64,000 bases of DNA, taken from positions 22,456,709 to 22,520,708 of the forward strand of contig CM070874.1 of assembly GCA_036365515.1 (NCBI GenBank), written 5' to 3'. How positions within the stretch are numbered: position 1 is the first letter of the stretch; every line of letters begins with the position of its first letter. The notes below the pieces were generated by a model. The model was not told where the DNA came from. It ran no database searches and worked only from the letters and a program-made list of their open reading frames with translations. This DNA comes from Torymus aiolomorphi. Its lineage: Eukaryota; Arthropoda; Insecta; Hymenoptera; Torymidae. Positions 33,407 to 43,992 of this stretch are shown in pieces. Position numbers and translations under genes: made by a program.

Positions 33407-33835
33407 GTGGAGACTGACAGTCGGTCTGGGATTACCGCACGTCTCCACGTTAAAGATAAGCTCTTCAACGAAGTTTTCTTAATCGATACGGGTGCCGACA
33501 TCTCGGTCATCCCAAAACCCAAAGGCTGGCGAGGCGGCCCAGCTGAAGTGAAATTATACGCCGTTAATGGATCCACAATAAATGTCTTTGGCGTCGCACG
33601 CCTCCAACTAGATGTAGGCCTACCCTACAGGCTCAAATGGAACTTTACCGTAGCGGACGTTCCCCACTCCATCATCGGAGCAGACCTCCTTACTCACTAC
33701 CACCTCTTACGAGATCTCAAGCTTAAGAGATTGATAGATGGTAACCAATTCACATATGCACCTGCGTTCGTCAAAGCAGTGCAATCCTTTCGAATCTCGT
33801 TTTTGGCCCCGCCACAAATATGCAAGCATTATTAA
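33407..33835 (+). pseudogene. Gypsy B protease
   Basis: Aspartic protease region with the active-site motif FLIDTGADISVIPK at about 33477-33518 and a second conserved piece HSIIGADLLTHYHLL. The catalytic triad residues look intact. The frame ends at 33835, just after it overlaps the RT frame, so a one-base shift separates protease from RT. Confidence 0.85.
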
Positions 33836-35339
33836 CAAATACCCCAGCGTTTTCGGACCAGCTCAGTTCCGGATTGTCAAGAAGCGGGAGGTATTTCATC
33901 ACATATTAACAACAGGACCACCAGTCTCACAGAGCGCTCGCCACCTCTCACCTGCCAAACTCAAAGCAACAAAAGCTGAATTCAGAAAATGGTGCGAGTT
34001 GGGCATCTGCCGCCCCTCAAACAGCCCCTGGGCCAGCCCATTACATATGGAACATAAGAAGAATGGCGACTGGCGCCCTTACGGGGACTATCGCAAATTA
34101 AACACGGTTACAGTCCCAGACCGCTACCCAATTCCACACATGCACGACTGCATGACCTTGCTCCACGGCAAGTGCATCTTCTCAGCTCTGGACTTACGTC
34201 AGGCCTATCACCAAATACCAATAGCACCAGAGGACGTACCCAAGACGGCGGTCATCACGCCCTTCGGGCTCTACGAATTCCCAGTCATGACGTTCGGATT
34301 TCGCAATGCTTCACAGACATTCCAACGATACATTAATTCAGCACTAGGCGACTTAGATTTCGTGTTCGTCTACTTAGACGATATACTGATCGCCTCCACC
34401 TCCGAAGAAGAACACAAGCAGCACCTAGACTTAGTGCTGTCACGTCTCAATGAGTACGAGCTGCAAGTCAACATGGACAAATGCAGGTTCGGCGTCGCAG
34501 AACTGGTCTTTCTGAGTCATCTCATTACGCCAAATGGTTTCAAACCAAACCCAGAGAAGGTCAAGGTAATGCAAGAATTTCCTCCATCACAGACCATACA
34601 AGATCTACGCAGATTCTTAGGCCTTGTAAATAGCTACAGGCGTCTGCTAGCTAACGCAGCTGACACACAGCGCCCGCTCAACGAATTTCTAAGAGGCGCC
34701 AAGAAGAAGGACAAACGTCCAGTCCCCTGGACCGAAGAACCTAAGGCGGCTTTTCAGAAGTGCAAGGATGACATTGCCAATCTCACGTTCTTCGCCATCT
34801 CCAAAGAAAATGGGGAGTTACGCCTCAAAACAGACGCCTCAGACGATAAAATGGGAGCAGCCCTTGAGCAACGCGCTGGCAACGCTTGGCAACCACTGGG
34901 ATTCTTCTCGCAGCTCTTTACACCTGCACTAAAGAAGTATTCCACATACGACAGAGAGCTCACAGCCATCTATGAGGCAATTCGTCACTTCCACTACTAC
35001 CTAGAAGGTGCGGAATTCAAGATCTACACAGACCATAAGCCGCTAGTTTATGCGCTACAGCAAAATTCGGACAAGATGCCTGCCATTCGCTCACGAAGGC
35101 TATCCTACATCGCCCAGTTCAACACGGAGATTTGTTACATTCCAGGTGGAGAGAATGATGTTGCGGATGCTCTATCCAGAATCAACACTTTCACTTACCC
35201 TACACTTTTCGACTGGAGCGATTCCAAGCTGCTAGCAGACCCTCAGGTCAGAAAGATTCTTGCAAACATAAACGCCTTTAGACTTTCGACGTTCTTCGAC
35301 CCAACGCAATTAGAGCGTATACAACCACCTCGAGACTAG
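33780..35339 (+). pseudogene. Gypsy B reverse transcriptase-RNase H
   Basis: The best-preserved pol in the window: about 500 residues open. RT blocks in order are [54 protein letters not shown], the catalytic [11 protein letters not shown] and [12 protein letters not shown]. RNase H follows with [41 protein letters not shown] and [10 protein letters not shown]. It ends at about 35339, where the non-LTR fragment begins, before integrase. Integrase of the same type is present at 25722-27109 on the other strand. Confidence 0.9.
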
Positions 35340-35344
35340 TGTAC

Positions 35345-35960
35345 GATTATTATCAGACCCTGAAACTGCTGGCAAAAAGCCGTCCACTAACCATTTTCTG
35401 GTTGCCGGGCTATACAGGAATAAAGGGAAATGAAATAGCGGACAGGCTGGCCAGGCAGGCGAGGAAAAAGGTCTTAACGGGACGAGAACCAGCAACTGGA
35501 ATATGCGACACTGTAATCAACGCAGAGGTTGACAGATGGATTGCCAAAAAACATTCGGAGGCGTGAAAAAACGCCTAGGGATGTCGAAGAGCCAAAACCT
35601 TCATCAAGGATTCAGAGCTGGAGGGATGGGCAGAGCAAATACTCGCATTGAGTAGGAAAAACGCAAAGGCAGCGGTGGGGATTATTACCGGGCATGGCAC
35701 TTTGCGGAAACATAGACATACGATGGGACTTGAAATAGATCCGACTTGTAGATTCTGTGGAAAGGATGATAAGACGTCACTGCACGTTATCCTCGAATGC
35801 ACTGCACTAGTAGAGAGGAGGCGCCTGTACCTTGGTGACCCCTTTCCACTGGCCAATAACATAAAGGTGAAGGACGCCAGAAGGATCCTTCAATTTTATG
35901 AGAAGTCAATGGGCTGAATTCACTCGGAAACTGAGGAACGCCACGGGATTACCCATGCGT
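35345..35960 (+). pseudogene. 5'-truncated non-LTR retrotransposon: RNase H and zinc motif
   Basis: C-terminal end of an I/Jockey/R1-group ORF2. RNase H piece: TIFWLPGYTGIKGNEIADRLARQ (35390-35460). After a frameshift near 35570, a cysteine-histidine motif follows: CRFCGKDDKTSLHVILEC (C-x2-C-x8-H-x4-C). The stop is at 35915. Everything upstream (endonuclease, RT) is absent, as expected of incomplete reverse transcription on insertion. It lies against the end of gypsy B. Confidence 0.85.
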
Positions 35961-36195
35961 CTGGAGGCCACTTAACATGCCCCAACTCTTATCATTAATA
36001 ATAACAATTATTTATTAATTATCTAATATTATTTTCGTTATTTTGCAAAATGTTTCCGTAATGTAATTCCTTATTCTTTGGTAAAATTTCATTTAACATT
36101 TTTTGTTGTAAATCTATTTCTTCTTCTTTTAATTTCGGAATTGTATTCAAAATTTATGTAACATCATCATACAATGTGATTCCTGATTCTATATA

Positions 36196-36990
36196 CCGGG
36201 TGTCCCATTTTAAAACCACCAGGCAAATATCTCGAAAACTAAGGGAGATGGAAAAAAACTTTTAATACAAAAGTTGTAGGGTTCAGAGGGGCCCAACTGA
36301 TCGTGACCTTGAGATCAATGATCAAGTTCATTTGAAGGTCAAATCGATTTTTTCAAATGGGAACCCCCACTTTTGACCTCGTAAATGGAAAGAGCGGAAA
36401 ATTTTACGTTCAGATATGTCCTTGAGTCAAGGTCATGGTCATGGTCATGGTCATGTTTAAAATCAAAATCAATAAACGCATCAAAACATTCCCATAATTA
36501 GGTGTACGAGACAAATTGTTAAATACAAAAGTTGTAGGGTTCAGAGGGGCCCAACTGATCGTAACCTTGGTTATGACCTTGAGGTCAATGGTCAAGGTCA
36601 TTTGAAGGTCAAATCGATTTTTTCAAATGGGAACCCCCACTTTTGACCTCATAAATGGAAAGAGCAGAAAATTTTACGTTTAGATATGTCCTTGAGTCAA
36701 GGCCATGGTCATGGTTATGGTTATGTTTAAAATCAAAATCAATCAACGCATCCAAACATTCCCATAATTACGCATACGAGTGTTAAATACAGAAGTTGTA
36801 GTGTTTGGAGGGGCCCAACTGATCGTGACCTTGACCATGAACTTGAGGTCAAGGATGATGTCGTTTGAAGGTTAAATCAATTTTGTTTAACGGCAACCCT
36901 CACTTTTGACCTCGTAAATAGAAAAACCGAAAAATTCTGATATGCCCTTGGGTCAAGGTCATGGTCAAAGTTATGGTCAGTTTCCGCGCA
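36196..36990. repeat. Left arm with TCAAGGTCA-rich units
   Basis: Three tandem units of about 260 bp. Perfect 9-mers TGACCTTGA or TCAAGGTCA are found near 36305, 36427, 36573, 36591, 36816 and 36953, along with repeated ATGGTC words. Mirrored by 38640-39380. Confidence 0.8.
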
Positions 36991-37004
36991 GTTAAGAGCA
37001 AAGT

Positions 37005-37207
37005 AGGAGATGACACGGTCACCTAAGGCAAGGTCGGAGATTACTCGGCCAGTTAAGGCAAGGTCGGAGATGACCCGGCCAGTTAAGGCAAGGTCGGAGA
37101 TGACCCGGCCAGTTAAGGCAAGGTCGAAGATGACCCGGTCAGTTAAGGCAAAGTCGGAGATGACCCGGCCAGTTAAGGCGAGGTCGGGGATGATCAGGCC
37201 AGCTAAA
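37005..37207. repeat. 30-bp tandem array (about 7 copies)
   Basis: A unit related to GGCCAGTTAAGGCAAGGTCG + GAGATGACCC repeats every 30 bases. Both strands stay open because the step is a multiple of three, giving a 10-residue repeat (RPVKARSEMT type). It lies just 3' of the transposase, the same position as the 44-bp array in copy 1. Confidence 0.9.
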
Positions 37208-37299
37208 AATTCATTGGAAAATTCCACGTTCATATGTATTTAGTCATAGGATCCAAGTGTTTCGGTCACCATTTACTGAAGAAGATGCTCAAAAGTTGC

Positions 37300-38343
37300 A
37301 CCATTTACTTGTTGACAACATTCTATTCTCCTTTTAAAGTTTCTAACAGTATTTAATAATACTTGACGTGGAATACTTAAGCAGATTTGTGTAATCCTTT
37401 GAATCATGTCATCTCTCGTAGTTGGCCTGTTGCGTTAGACTGTATTTTTTAGGAAGCCCCATAAATAAAAATCTGGAGATGTCAGATCTGGAGATCTTGG
37501 TGGCCATGCTACGGGACCTCCTCTACCAATCCATCGACCGTTAAACCTTTCATTAAGAAAATCTCTGACAATTCTGGCATAATGTGGAGGAGCACCATCT
37601 TGTTGTAGCCACATTCTGGCCCTTGTATGGAGATCAACGTTTTCTAGAAAGAGTGGCAGCTCGTCTCTCAGCAACTGTAAATAAGTATGTTGAGTTACGT
37701 GACCATCAAAAAAATAAGGTCCAATCAGACATCCGTTAATAATACCACACCATACCGTTACATTCCAGCGATGCTGATGATCAACTTCTCGCATCCAATG
37801 AGGATTAACAGGAGACCAGTAGTGGCAATTATGGCGATTCAACATACCAGTACTCTGAAATGTAGCCTCGTCGCTAAAAAGAACATTGTTAAAGTAATTT
37901 TCATCATCAGTAATTTGTTATGTTGCCCATTGGCAAAATGTTGTTCTCCGTCGATAATCTTCCACAGTTAAAGCTTGATTTAGAGTAATGTGGTAAGGAT
38001 GGTAAGGCGCATATCGTAAATATCTACTGGCCTTAGATCTTGGAATACCCATTGTTAACTCGATTTTGCGTAAACTGACATGAACATTTAAATGTACCAT
38101 GGCTAGAACAGCAAGAAAGCGAGGATTATTTTTATAATCGTATTCATTCAGTGTCCTCCTTCTTCGAACGAAGTTTCCTCGTCGACCGCGCAGTTCAATG
38201 TCACGTATTACCGTATGATCAGGATGTTATCGTTGAGGGAACCGAGCACGATACAATCTGCTTGCCTCTCGATAGTTTCGTCGACATTCTCCTAAAATAA
38301 GAAGAATGTCAACTATTTCATTAACAGAATAGTCAGGCATTCT
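37300..38343 (-). pseudogene. DD41D mariner-type transposase, copy 2
   Basis: Starts at an ATG near 38343: MPDYSVNEIVDILLILGECR, the N-terminal helix-turn-helix (DUF4817-type) domain. The catalytic core has VLFSDEATFQ, QQDGAPPHYARIVRDF and SPDLTSPDFYLWG. I count 41 residues between the second and third Asp, hence DD41D. Three in-frame stops are visible: after RARFPQR (near 38230), after FCQWAT (37918-37920) and after FLKNTV (about 37432-37434). Otherwise it is nearly collinear with copy 1 and better preserved. Confidence 0.88.
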
Positions 38344-38639
38344 TTTTTAGTTGTAAATACAATTATTTATCAAAACACACCACAAAAGAAATAATATGTT
38401 ATTATACTATACAATATTTTAAAACGAAAAAGTTTAATTTTCTGTGCCAATATAAGTGTGCTCAATTTGAAAACAATTTGATGTAAACAGTAATAATTAT
38501 TGACTATTACCGATCAATGCTGAATACTATCGGTCACTATTGGATACAGGTGGTCAACACTTATTAACTTTTGTTATTATTTGATATAAGTGGTTAACCC
38601 TGGTCAATATTGATAATAGTAAAAATAGTCAAATTTCCC

Positions 38640-39380
38640 ACTCTTTCCATTTACGAGGTCAAAAATAGGGGTTCCCATTTGTAAAAATCGATTTGACCTT
38701 CAAATGACCTTGATCATTGACCTCAAGGTCATAACCAAGGTCACGATCAGTTGGGCCGCTCCAAACCCTACAACTTCCGTATTTAACACTCGTATGCGTA
38801 ATTATGGGAATGTTTGGATGCGTTGATTGATTTTGATTTTAAACATGACCATGACCGTGACCATGGCCTTGACTCAAGGACATATCTGAACGTAAAATTT
38901 TCCGCTCTTTCCATTTACGAGGTCAAAAATGGGGGTTCCCATTTGAAAAAATCGATTTGACCTTCAAATGACCTTGATCATTGACCACAAGGTCATAACC
39001 CAGGTTACGATCAGTTGGGCCCCTCTGAACCCTACAACTTTTGTATTTAACAATTTGTCTCGTATGCCTAATTATGGGAATGTTTTGATGCGTTGATTGA
39101 TTTTGATTTTAAACATGACCATGACCATGACCATGACCTTGACTCAAGGACATATCTGAACGTAAAATTTTCTGCTCTTTCCATTTACGAGGTCAAAAGT
39201 GGGGGTTCCCATTTGAAAAAATCGATTTGACCTTCAAATGACCTTAATCATTGACCTCAAGGTCATAACCAAGGTCACGATCAGTTGGGCCCCTCTGAAC
39301 CCTACAACTTTTGTATTAAAAGTTTTTTTCCATCTCCCTTAGTTTTCGAGATATTTGCCTGGTGGTTTTAAAATTGGACA
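38640..39380. repeat. Right arm with TCAAGGTCA-rich units
   Basis: Inverted counterpart of 36196-36990. Perfect 9-mers near 38707, 38723, 38969, 39137 and 39257. Ends at the damaged terminal repeat tip near 39380. Confidence 0.8.
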
Positions 39381-39469
39381 ATATTTCATTTTTATCAATT
39401 AATTCGGGTTTATATGATATTAGACAAGATGATCTTCCCATTCCAGCATTTTTTTTAATTTTCAGTTTG

Positions 39470-39990
39470 TTAATATAATTTTATTACTTGTTTATAATCT
39501 TTATGAATTGTTGGTTTCAAAGTTTTTGTTTCATTCTTATTGTGTAGCATTTTTCTTAAAAATTCCTTTTGTTCCATCATTACTCTTGATTTAATTTCTT
39601 TATCCATTTTTTGTGGGTTTTCAGTTACTATATTGAGTTTATGATTTAGTTTATGAGCTAGTTTTAGTTTGATTCTGTTATTATTTATTTGTAAATAACC
39701 TTCGTCCAGTCTCAATTTTTGCTCCGTAAGAATTTTTATTCCTAAAATTCCGTCGTAAGATAGGCAGAAATTTTCTGGTGCGACATGAAAATCAATATTT
39801 AGTCCATTGATGTTCATTTTTATTACTCCTAATGTCTCCATCTTCTTTTCTGTAATAGCAGATAAGTGAATTTTCCTATCTTCTAAAATTGTAATAGACG
39901 GTATCTGATTTCTTTTGATAATATTCAATTGAGCTCCACTATCTACAAGTAAATTACATACTTTACTTGTATGGATTCTCTATTTCGATG
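39470..39990 (-). pseudogene. Gypsy D protease
   Basis: Aspartic protease of an errantivirus-like gypsy element. The active site reads LLVDSGAQLNIIKR at about 39960-39915 (DSG is an accepted variant of DTG), followed by an ALGVI.MNI.-type beta region and YDGILGIKIL, the conserved second half. The frame stays open to 39470 with a Lys-rich tail. Downstream it is interrupted by transposon copy 2. It is more AT-rich than the gag region at 40300-41244, so the two could come from different elements. Confidence 0.65.
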
Positions 39991-40042
39991 TACTGCAGTG
40001 AGTTTTCCAATTTCAGAAAATACATTGCAATCTTTGTCGCTG

Positions 40043-40300
40043 TTATTTTTCTTGTATTTGTTCGTCTTCAACGTTATTCATTTCCAGTTCGTTAAAATCA
40101 ATTAAGTTTATTTCGTCAACATTTTTACTTTCAGATTTATTGGCTATCTGATTTTTTCTCATGTTTTTATTATCACTCAAATTCTTTGAAATTAATAAAT
40201 CGATGTCAGTGTTTTTTCCTTCGTTGCAGTTCATGTTTATCATATTATTCTCATTAAGTATACTTATTTGAATAGTTGCATTGCTATCGAGTGGTTTTTA
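40043..40300 (-). pseudogene. AT-rich frame between gag and protease (gypsy D)
   Basis: Open frame MINMNCNEGKNTDIDL...NNVEDEQIQEK, acidic and Asn-rich with no domain. Probably part of the same element as the protease. The composition changes sharply near 40298, where the GC-richer gag begins. Confidence 0.35.
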
Positions 40301-41244
40301 TGAATCCTTCCAGTCCGGAGGCGGTGGAAGTCGGAAAAGCCTTTCCGTTTTAAGAGTCATCTCTGCTTCACGTGCCATCTTTTGCAACTCGTCGATGTCA
40401 CGGAAGTCAGCTCTCCTTACCAGCTTCTGGAGTTCCGGCCTCAAATTCTAGTGCAGCATGTCGAGCTGCATTTCCTGGCTCGGAATTGGCTCCATCTTCC
40501 TGATTATTACCAGGAGGCAAGTTATGAAGTCTCTCGATAATTCATGTTCTCCTTGCGTTCTGGCTATCACTTCGGCAAGTAACCGCTATTGTTAACCTCT
40601 TCCGCTTCCATACCAACGACGGGATGCCGAACGAAATTCTGACCATGTGTTCCATCTGTGTTTTTCCACTTGGAACCACATGGCTGCTACTCCTTTCAAA
40701 AATTTCGGCAGGACTTGAAGCACCTCAGTTTGCGACAGGCTGGTTGATCCACGGCACGCTTCCACATTTTCGAGGAAAACTTCTATACTCTGGCTTCTTT
40801 CGCCGGAGAAATACACGTTCCATTTTCGAACAGTGAGTCCGACGTCCACAATGGGGAAGGTTCGCCTTCTTAACGAGGAATCTTCAACTCCACTGGCGTC
40901 GACGTTCTCGGAGGTTTCGTTCCTCGAGAATCCTTCCCCCTCCCCCAGGTTCTGCCACGGTTGTCCAACAGTGGCTGGATCCTGTCTTCTAAATGCGCCT
41001 GGGGGGTCGATGCTCCGTCGCAATTCGGATTGACGGGGTACTGACACGTGTATGTGTCTTGTAGGCGCACGTATTCCCTCCTTTGTCTCGACCGGTCGTC
41101 TTCCATCCTGGTGCTAGATGCTGTTCCTTGCGGTGCGCCGTTTGCACGCAAGGTTTTGTTTTTCTGCATCATGTTACTGCAGAACTCTAAAAAAGCTTCT
41201 GGCACCAGGAATTTCATGCCGGATGCGGATGTCATCGCTGCCAT
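40300..41244 (-). pseudogene. Gypsy-type Gag (element D)
   Basis: The N-terminus from an ATG at 41244 (MAAMTSASGMKFLVPEAFLE) is basic and Arg-rich. After a frameshift near 41000-40900 it enters the retrotransposon Gag domain: WNVYFSGERSQSIEVFLENV, LSQTEVLQVLPKFLKGVAAM and WFQVEKHRWNTWSEF. It then continues in other frames (MQLDMLH, LQKLVRRADFRDIDELQKMA) to RLFRLPPPPDWKDS near 40300. No zinc knuckle remains. This fold is the capsid type shared by gypsy Gag and Arc-like proteins. Confidence 0.75.
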
Positions 41245-42887
41245 CAGCTCGGAAAACTGTGGTATAATGGGGAGATTTAGCTACGTGGAAAATAACTGTT
41301 ATCTCCCATTATATTGTTGGTGGATAAATAAATATAAATTTAAAAAAAAGGCAGGCGAAAATAAGGATTAATTACTAGCGGATAAATGGAAATAAGTATA
41401 TGATAAACCGCAATGCTGAAGGCGTAACAAGATTTACTAAAAACACTTATGAAATAACTACAAATCAATAAGTGAATAAAATTTTGTCTTTTATGCAATA
41501 GACCATAAAATAAAGTTTACAAATCTGCCTTCCTAGGCAATAATAATAATGATCAAATTATTTCCAAAATAAATATCAGTTAAATTTTTATAAAAGATAA
41601 CTTAGAATTTACGGTTTATAATTAAAACTAGAGATCAACGAAAATATATAAATTTGCTACGCTGATCAATAGATACCTTGTAGAGGCATTTTATTAAAGT
41701 AAGACGCGGCAATTAAGCTATTAAATTAACAACTAATATATATCCTCAAAATTTACCTTCACAAATATTCATCGCGGGTCACGCATTTACAAAGTTTTCA
41801 ATTTTATTAAACTACTTCGCGTGACAATATACTCGACGATGATTTTAAGATTTATTATGAAAGATTGTAAACGCGTAGGCATGAAGGCATCCTGGTGTAG
41901 TTCTACTACCTCACAATAGTCAAAATCGCACATTACTTACAATAAAGTTACGCAAGCCTTACCGCTATTCAATCCGCATGGTTTACTGCGTAGGCAGGAA
42001 CGGAGACGAAGCTAATAGATAAGACGACGCTAATAAAAGTTTTAAATACGAAATTTCCACTAAATTTATTACGCGGGTAAAAAGCACAAACGCATCGCGG
42101 ACGATCGGTACTGCAAAATCCCCCATGGTTGGTTCCATGATGTCTATCCGCCGGTGGCCAGGATGAGAGTGTCGAGCGCTGCGTCGTATTGCTCGCCGAC
42201 GCCTCGTCGACGCGGTCGTCGCTGATTGGTTGATCGCAGATCGCCTCAGCCGAAGGTATAGGTCGAAAGCCGTATTTATTGTCCTACTCTCTCTCGTTGA
42301 CAATGAGTCGAGCCGAATTCTTCCGTTCCTGTCGAAATGGGAATATTCCATAATATTTCGAGGCGGGAAATTTGAATATCGAATTACTGATATGCTCGAC
42401 TCGGCATTTTTGTAGAAGCGTGCGAGATGCAAAGGCATCTAAATAGGCACGAATAATTAATGCATTTAATGAATGAGAGAGATAAAATTAATGCGAAGTT
42501 ATTTAGTTAATTAATTAACTCCCGAAGGCAAATAAAATAAATACGTAGCTCAGGCAATTAGTCCGCGCTGGAGGCGATGATCTTCAGCTGATGTTGGAGG
42601 CTGCTTCGGGACGGTGGTGAGGTGGACTGCGATGGAACGATAGACGCTTACGACAGTGAACAAGGCGGCTTCTTCATTACAGTACACTGGAACTCGAAGT
42701 ATGCTCGCTCGATACAATAAAACGCATGAAAAATAACAAAATAATAAGCAAAAAAAATACAAAAGTACGAGTGACCCTGGACACTGAGGTGAGGACTCTC
42801 CTCCTGGCTGCCAATAGAGGGGATTTCATAGTAGAAATCCGCTCTCTGAAACGCGAAAGTAATGTGGTAAAAATCCGCCACGTTACA
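41245..42887 (-). other. Probable leader and 5' LTR of element D
   Basis: No coding domain. The right edge is probably an LTR start: minus strand TGTAACGTGG begins at 42887 and breaks the ORF at 42888-43392. AATAAA (minus) lies near 42280. I could not fix the LTR's inner edge or a primer-binding site. The open frame at 41983-42438 (minus) has no recognisable domain. Confidence 0.4.
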
Positions 42888-43392
42888 GTGGAAGTGTTAT
42901 GCCGTCTAGCACAGAACTCTGGTTTACTAAGTTGCCAGGGTTCTGCGTACTCGATTTTTCTGTAGTTTTTCCGCCTGTCGTCCCTTCTTCTGTCGACTGC
43001 GGTGGCGCGGTGTCTTTTATTGCCAACCTCGTTGCCTCGAGGTTGGCTTTTGTCGTTTCATCTTCTGCCAGCATGGTTAACAGGTGAGGTTCGTCCATGG
43101 ATTCACCTGTTATATTCTCCCATGCTGGTGGAAGGTCCTCTGTACTATGTTCTTGAAAGAACGGGGTTCGGAGGTTTTCTGTCTTTATGAGCAGGCAATG
43201 TTTGTCCTTCCCTTCTTCCATTTGAAAATCCTTCGGTTCGTATATTCCAAGTAGCCAGTGCGACAGTCGGTTCATACGTATAAACTTTGATCCACTGATT
43301 TTCATCTCTATCGACTGTAGATGGTCGTCCATGTCTTTTGCCGTCAAACATTGGCACCAATTTCCGATGACTTCTTCTATATTCTGCGCCAT
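42883..43392 (-). pseudogene. Unidentified ORF interrupted by an LTR
   Basis: 169 codons from ATG 43392: MAQNIEEVIGNWCQCL...GSKFIRMNRLSHWLLGIYEP...DLPPAWENITGES, ending in a Thr/Ser/Glu-rich stretch. The last two codons and stop come from the inserted LTR, so the original protein was longer. A TATA-like TATAAATT lies about 70 bases upstream (43469-43462, minus). I do not recognise the family. It could be the Gag or ORF1 of another element, or a host or viral gene. Confidence 0.45.
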
Positions 43393-43564
43393 TTTGTATT
43401 CTTCTTCACTCTGTCTTCTTTACACGCGCTTGAGTGTGTACTTCAGTGTGGTTGTGTGGGCAATTTATATTAAAGGGATCGTTCCCTAAGGCGCACCTTT
43501 TTAATTTTAATAAATAAGTAAACATTTAAATACATATAAATAATTTATAATTTATTATTATTCT
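43393..43564. other. Leader of the unidentified ORF, then AT-rich copia target
   Basis: Includes the TATA-like box noted above, AT-rich DNA, and the first copy of the copia target duplication ATTCT at 43560-43564. Confidence 0.5.
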
Positions 43565-43824
43565 TGTTGTAATGATGAGGTATTGTGGATAATAAATAAG
43601 TGAATGTTTGACGGAGTTAATTAATAAAGAAGTATAATAAGCATAAGTTGGATACATGTGCTCTACGTCTGCACTACATGACGGTCGACAAGAGAGAGAG
43701 ACTCAGTGCGCAGGGCGCTTGCGCGCCTCTAGTAGGCCGCGCCTCCAAAATACGAATAGGTGGTGCCACTAGTATCATATATTAGATGATTAGGTCTAGA
43801 TATAATATTTACCATAATTCAACA
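43565..43824 (-). repeat. 3' LTR of copia element
   Basis: 260 bp, TGTTGTAATG...TTCAACA on the plus strand. The purine tract (AAGGAGGCG on the element strand) lies just inside at 43825-43834. Confidence 0.92.
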
Positions 43825-43992
43825 CGCCTCCTTAAATTTATACTCTAGACCTTTACAAAATTTTCTTGTCATAATTACATTTTCTTTGTTCAACTTTTGT
43901 TTACAATTTTAAATCAATTTTAACGCTGTTCTATTTTTAACAAATTTTTTCTTGTCTAAACTCTTAGCTAACATATCAGCTATATTACAGAT

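Larger units (their letters stand above)
36196..39380 (-). mobile_element. DD41D mariner-type transposon, copy 2, with long inverted repeats
   Basis: The left tip CCGGGTGTCCCATTTTAAAACC follows TA at 36194-36195. The right tip is the inverted copy GGTTTTAAAATTGGACA, which has lost the last few bases. Arms of about 750-800 bp (36196-36990 and 38640-39380) are largely complementary. Each contains about three units of roughly 260 bp (GTTGTAG.GTT.....GGGCCCAACTGATCG near 36274, 36529 and 36795). Between them lie a minisatellite and a transposase on the minus strand. Confidence 0.85.

Noticed and set aside
41983..42438. 151-codon minus-strand frame
   Set aside because: No domain; sits in the probable LTR/leader of element D and has opposing open frames.
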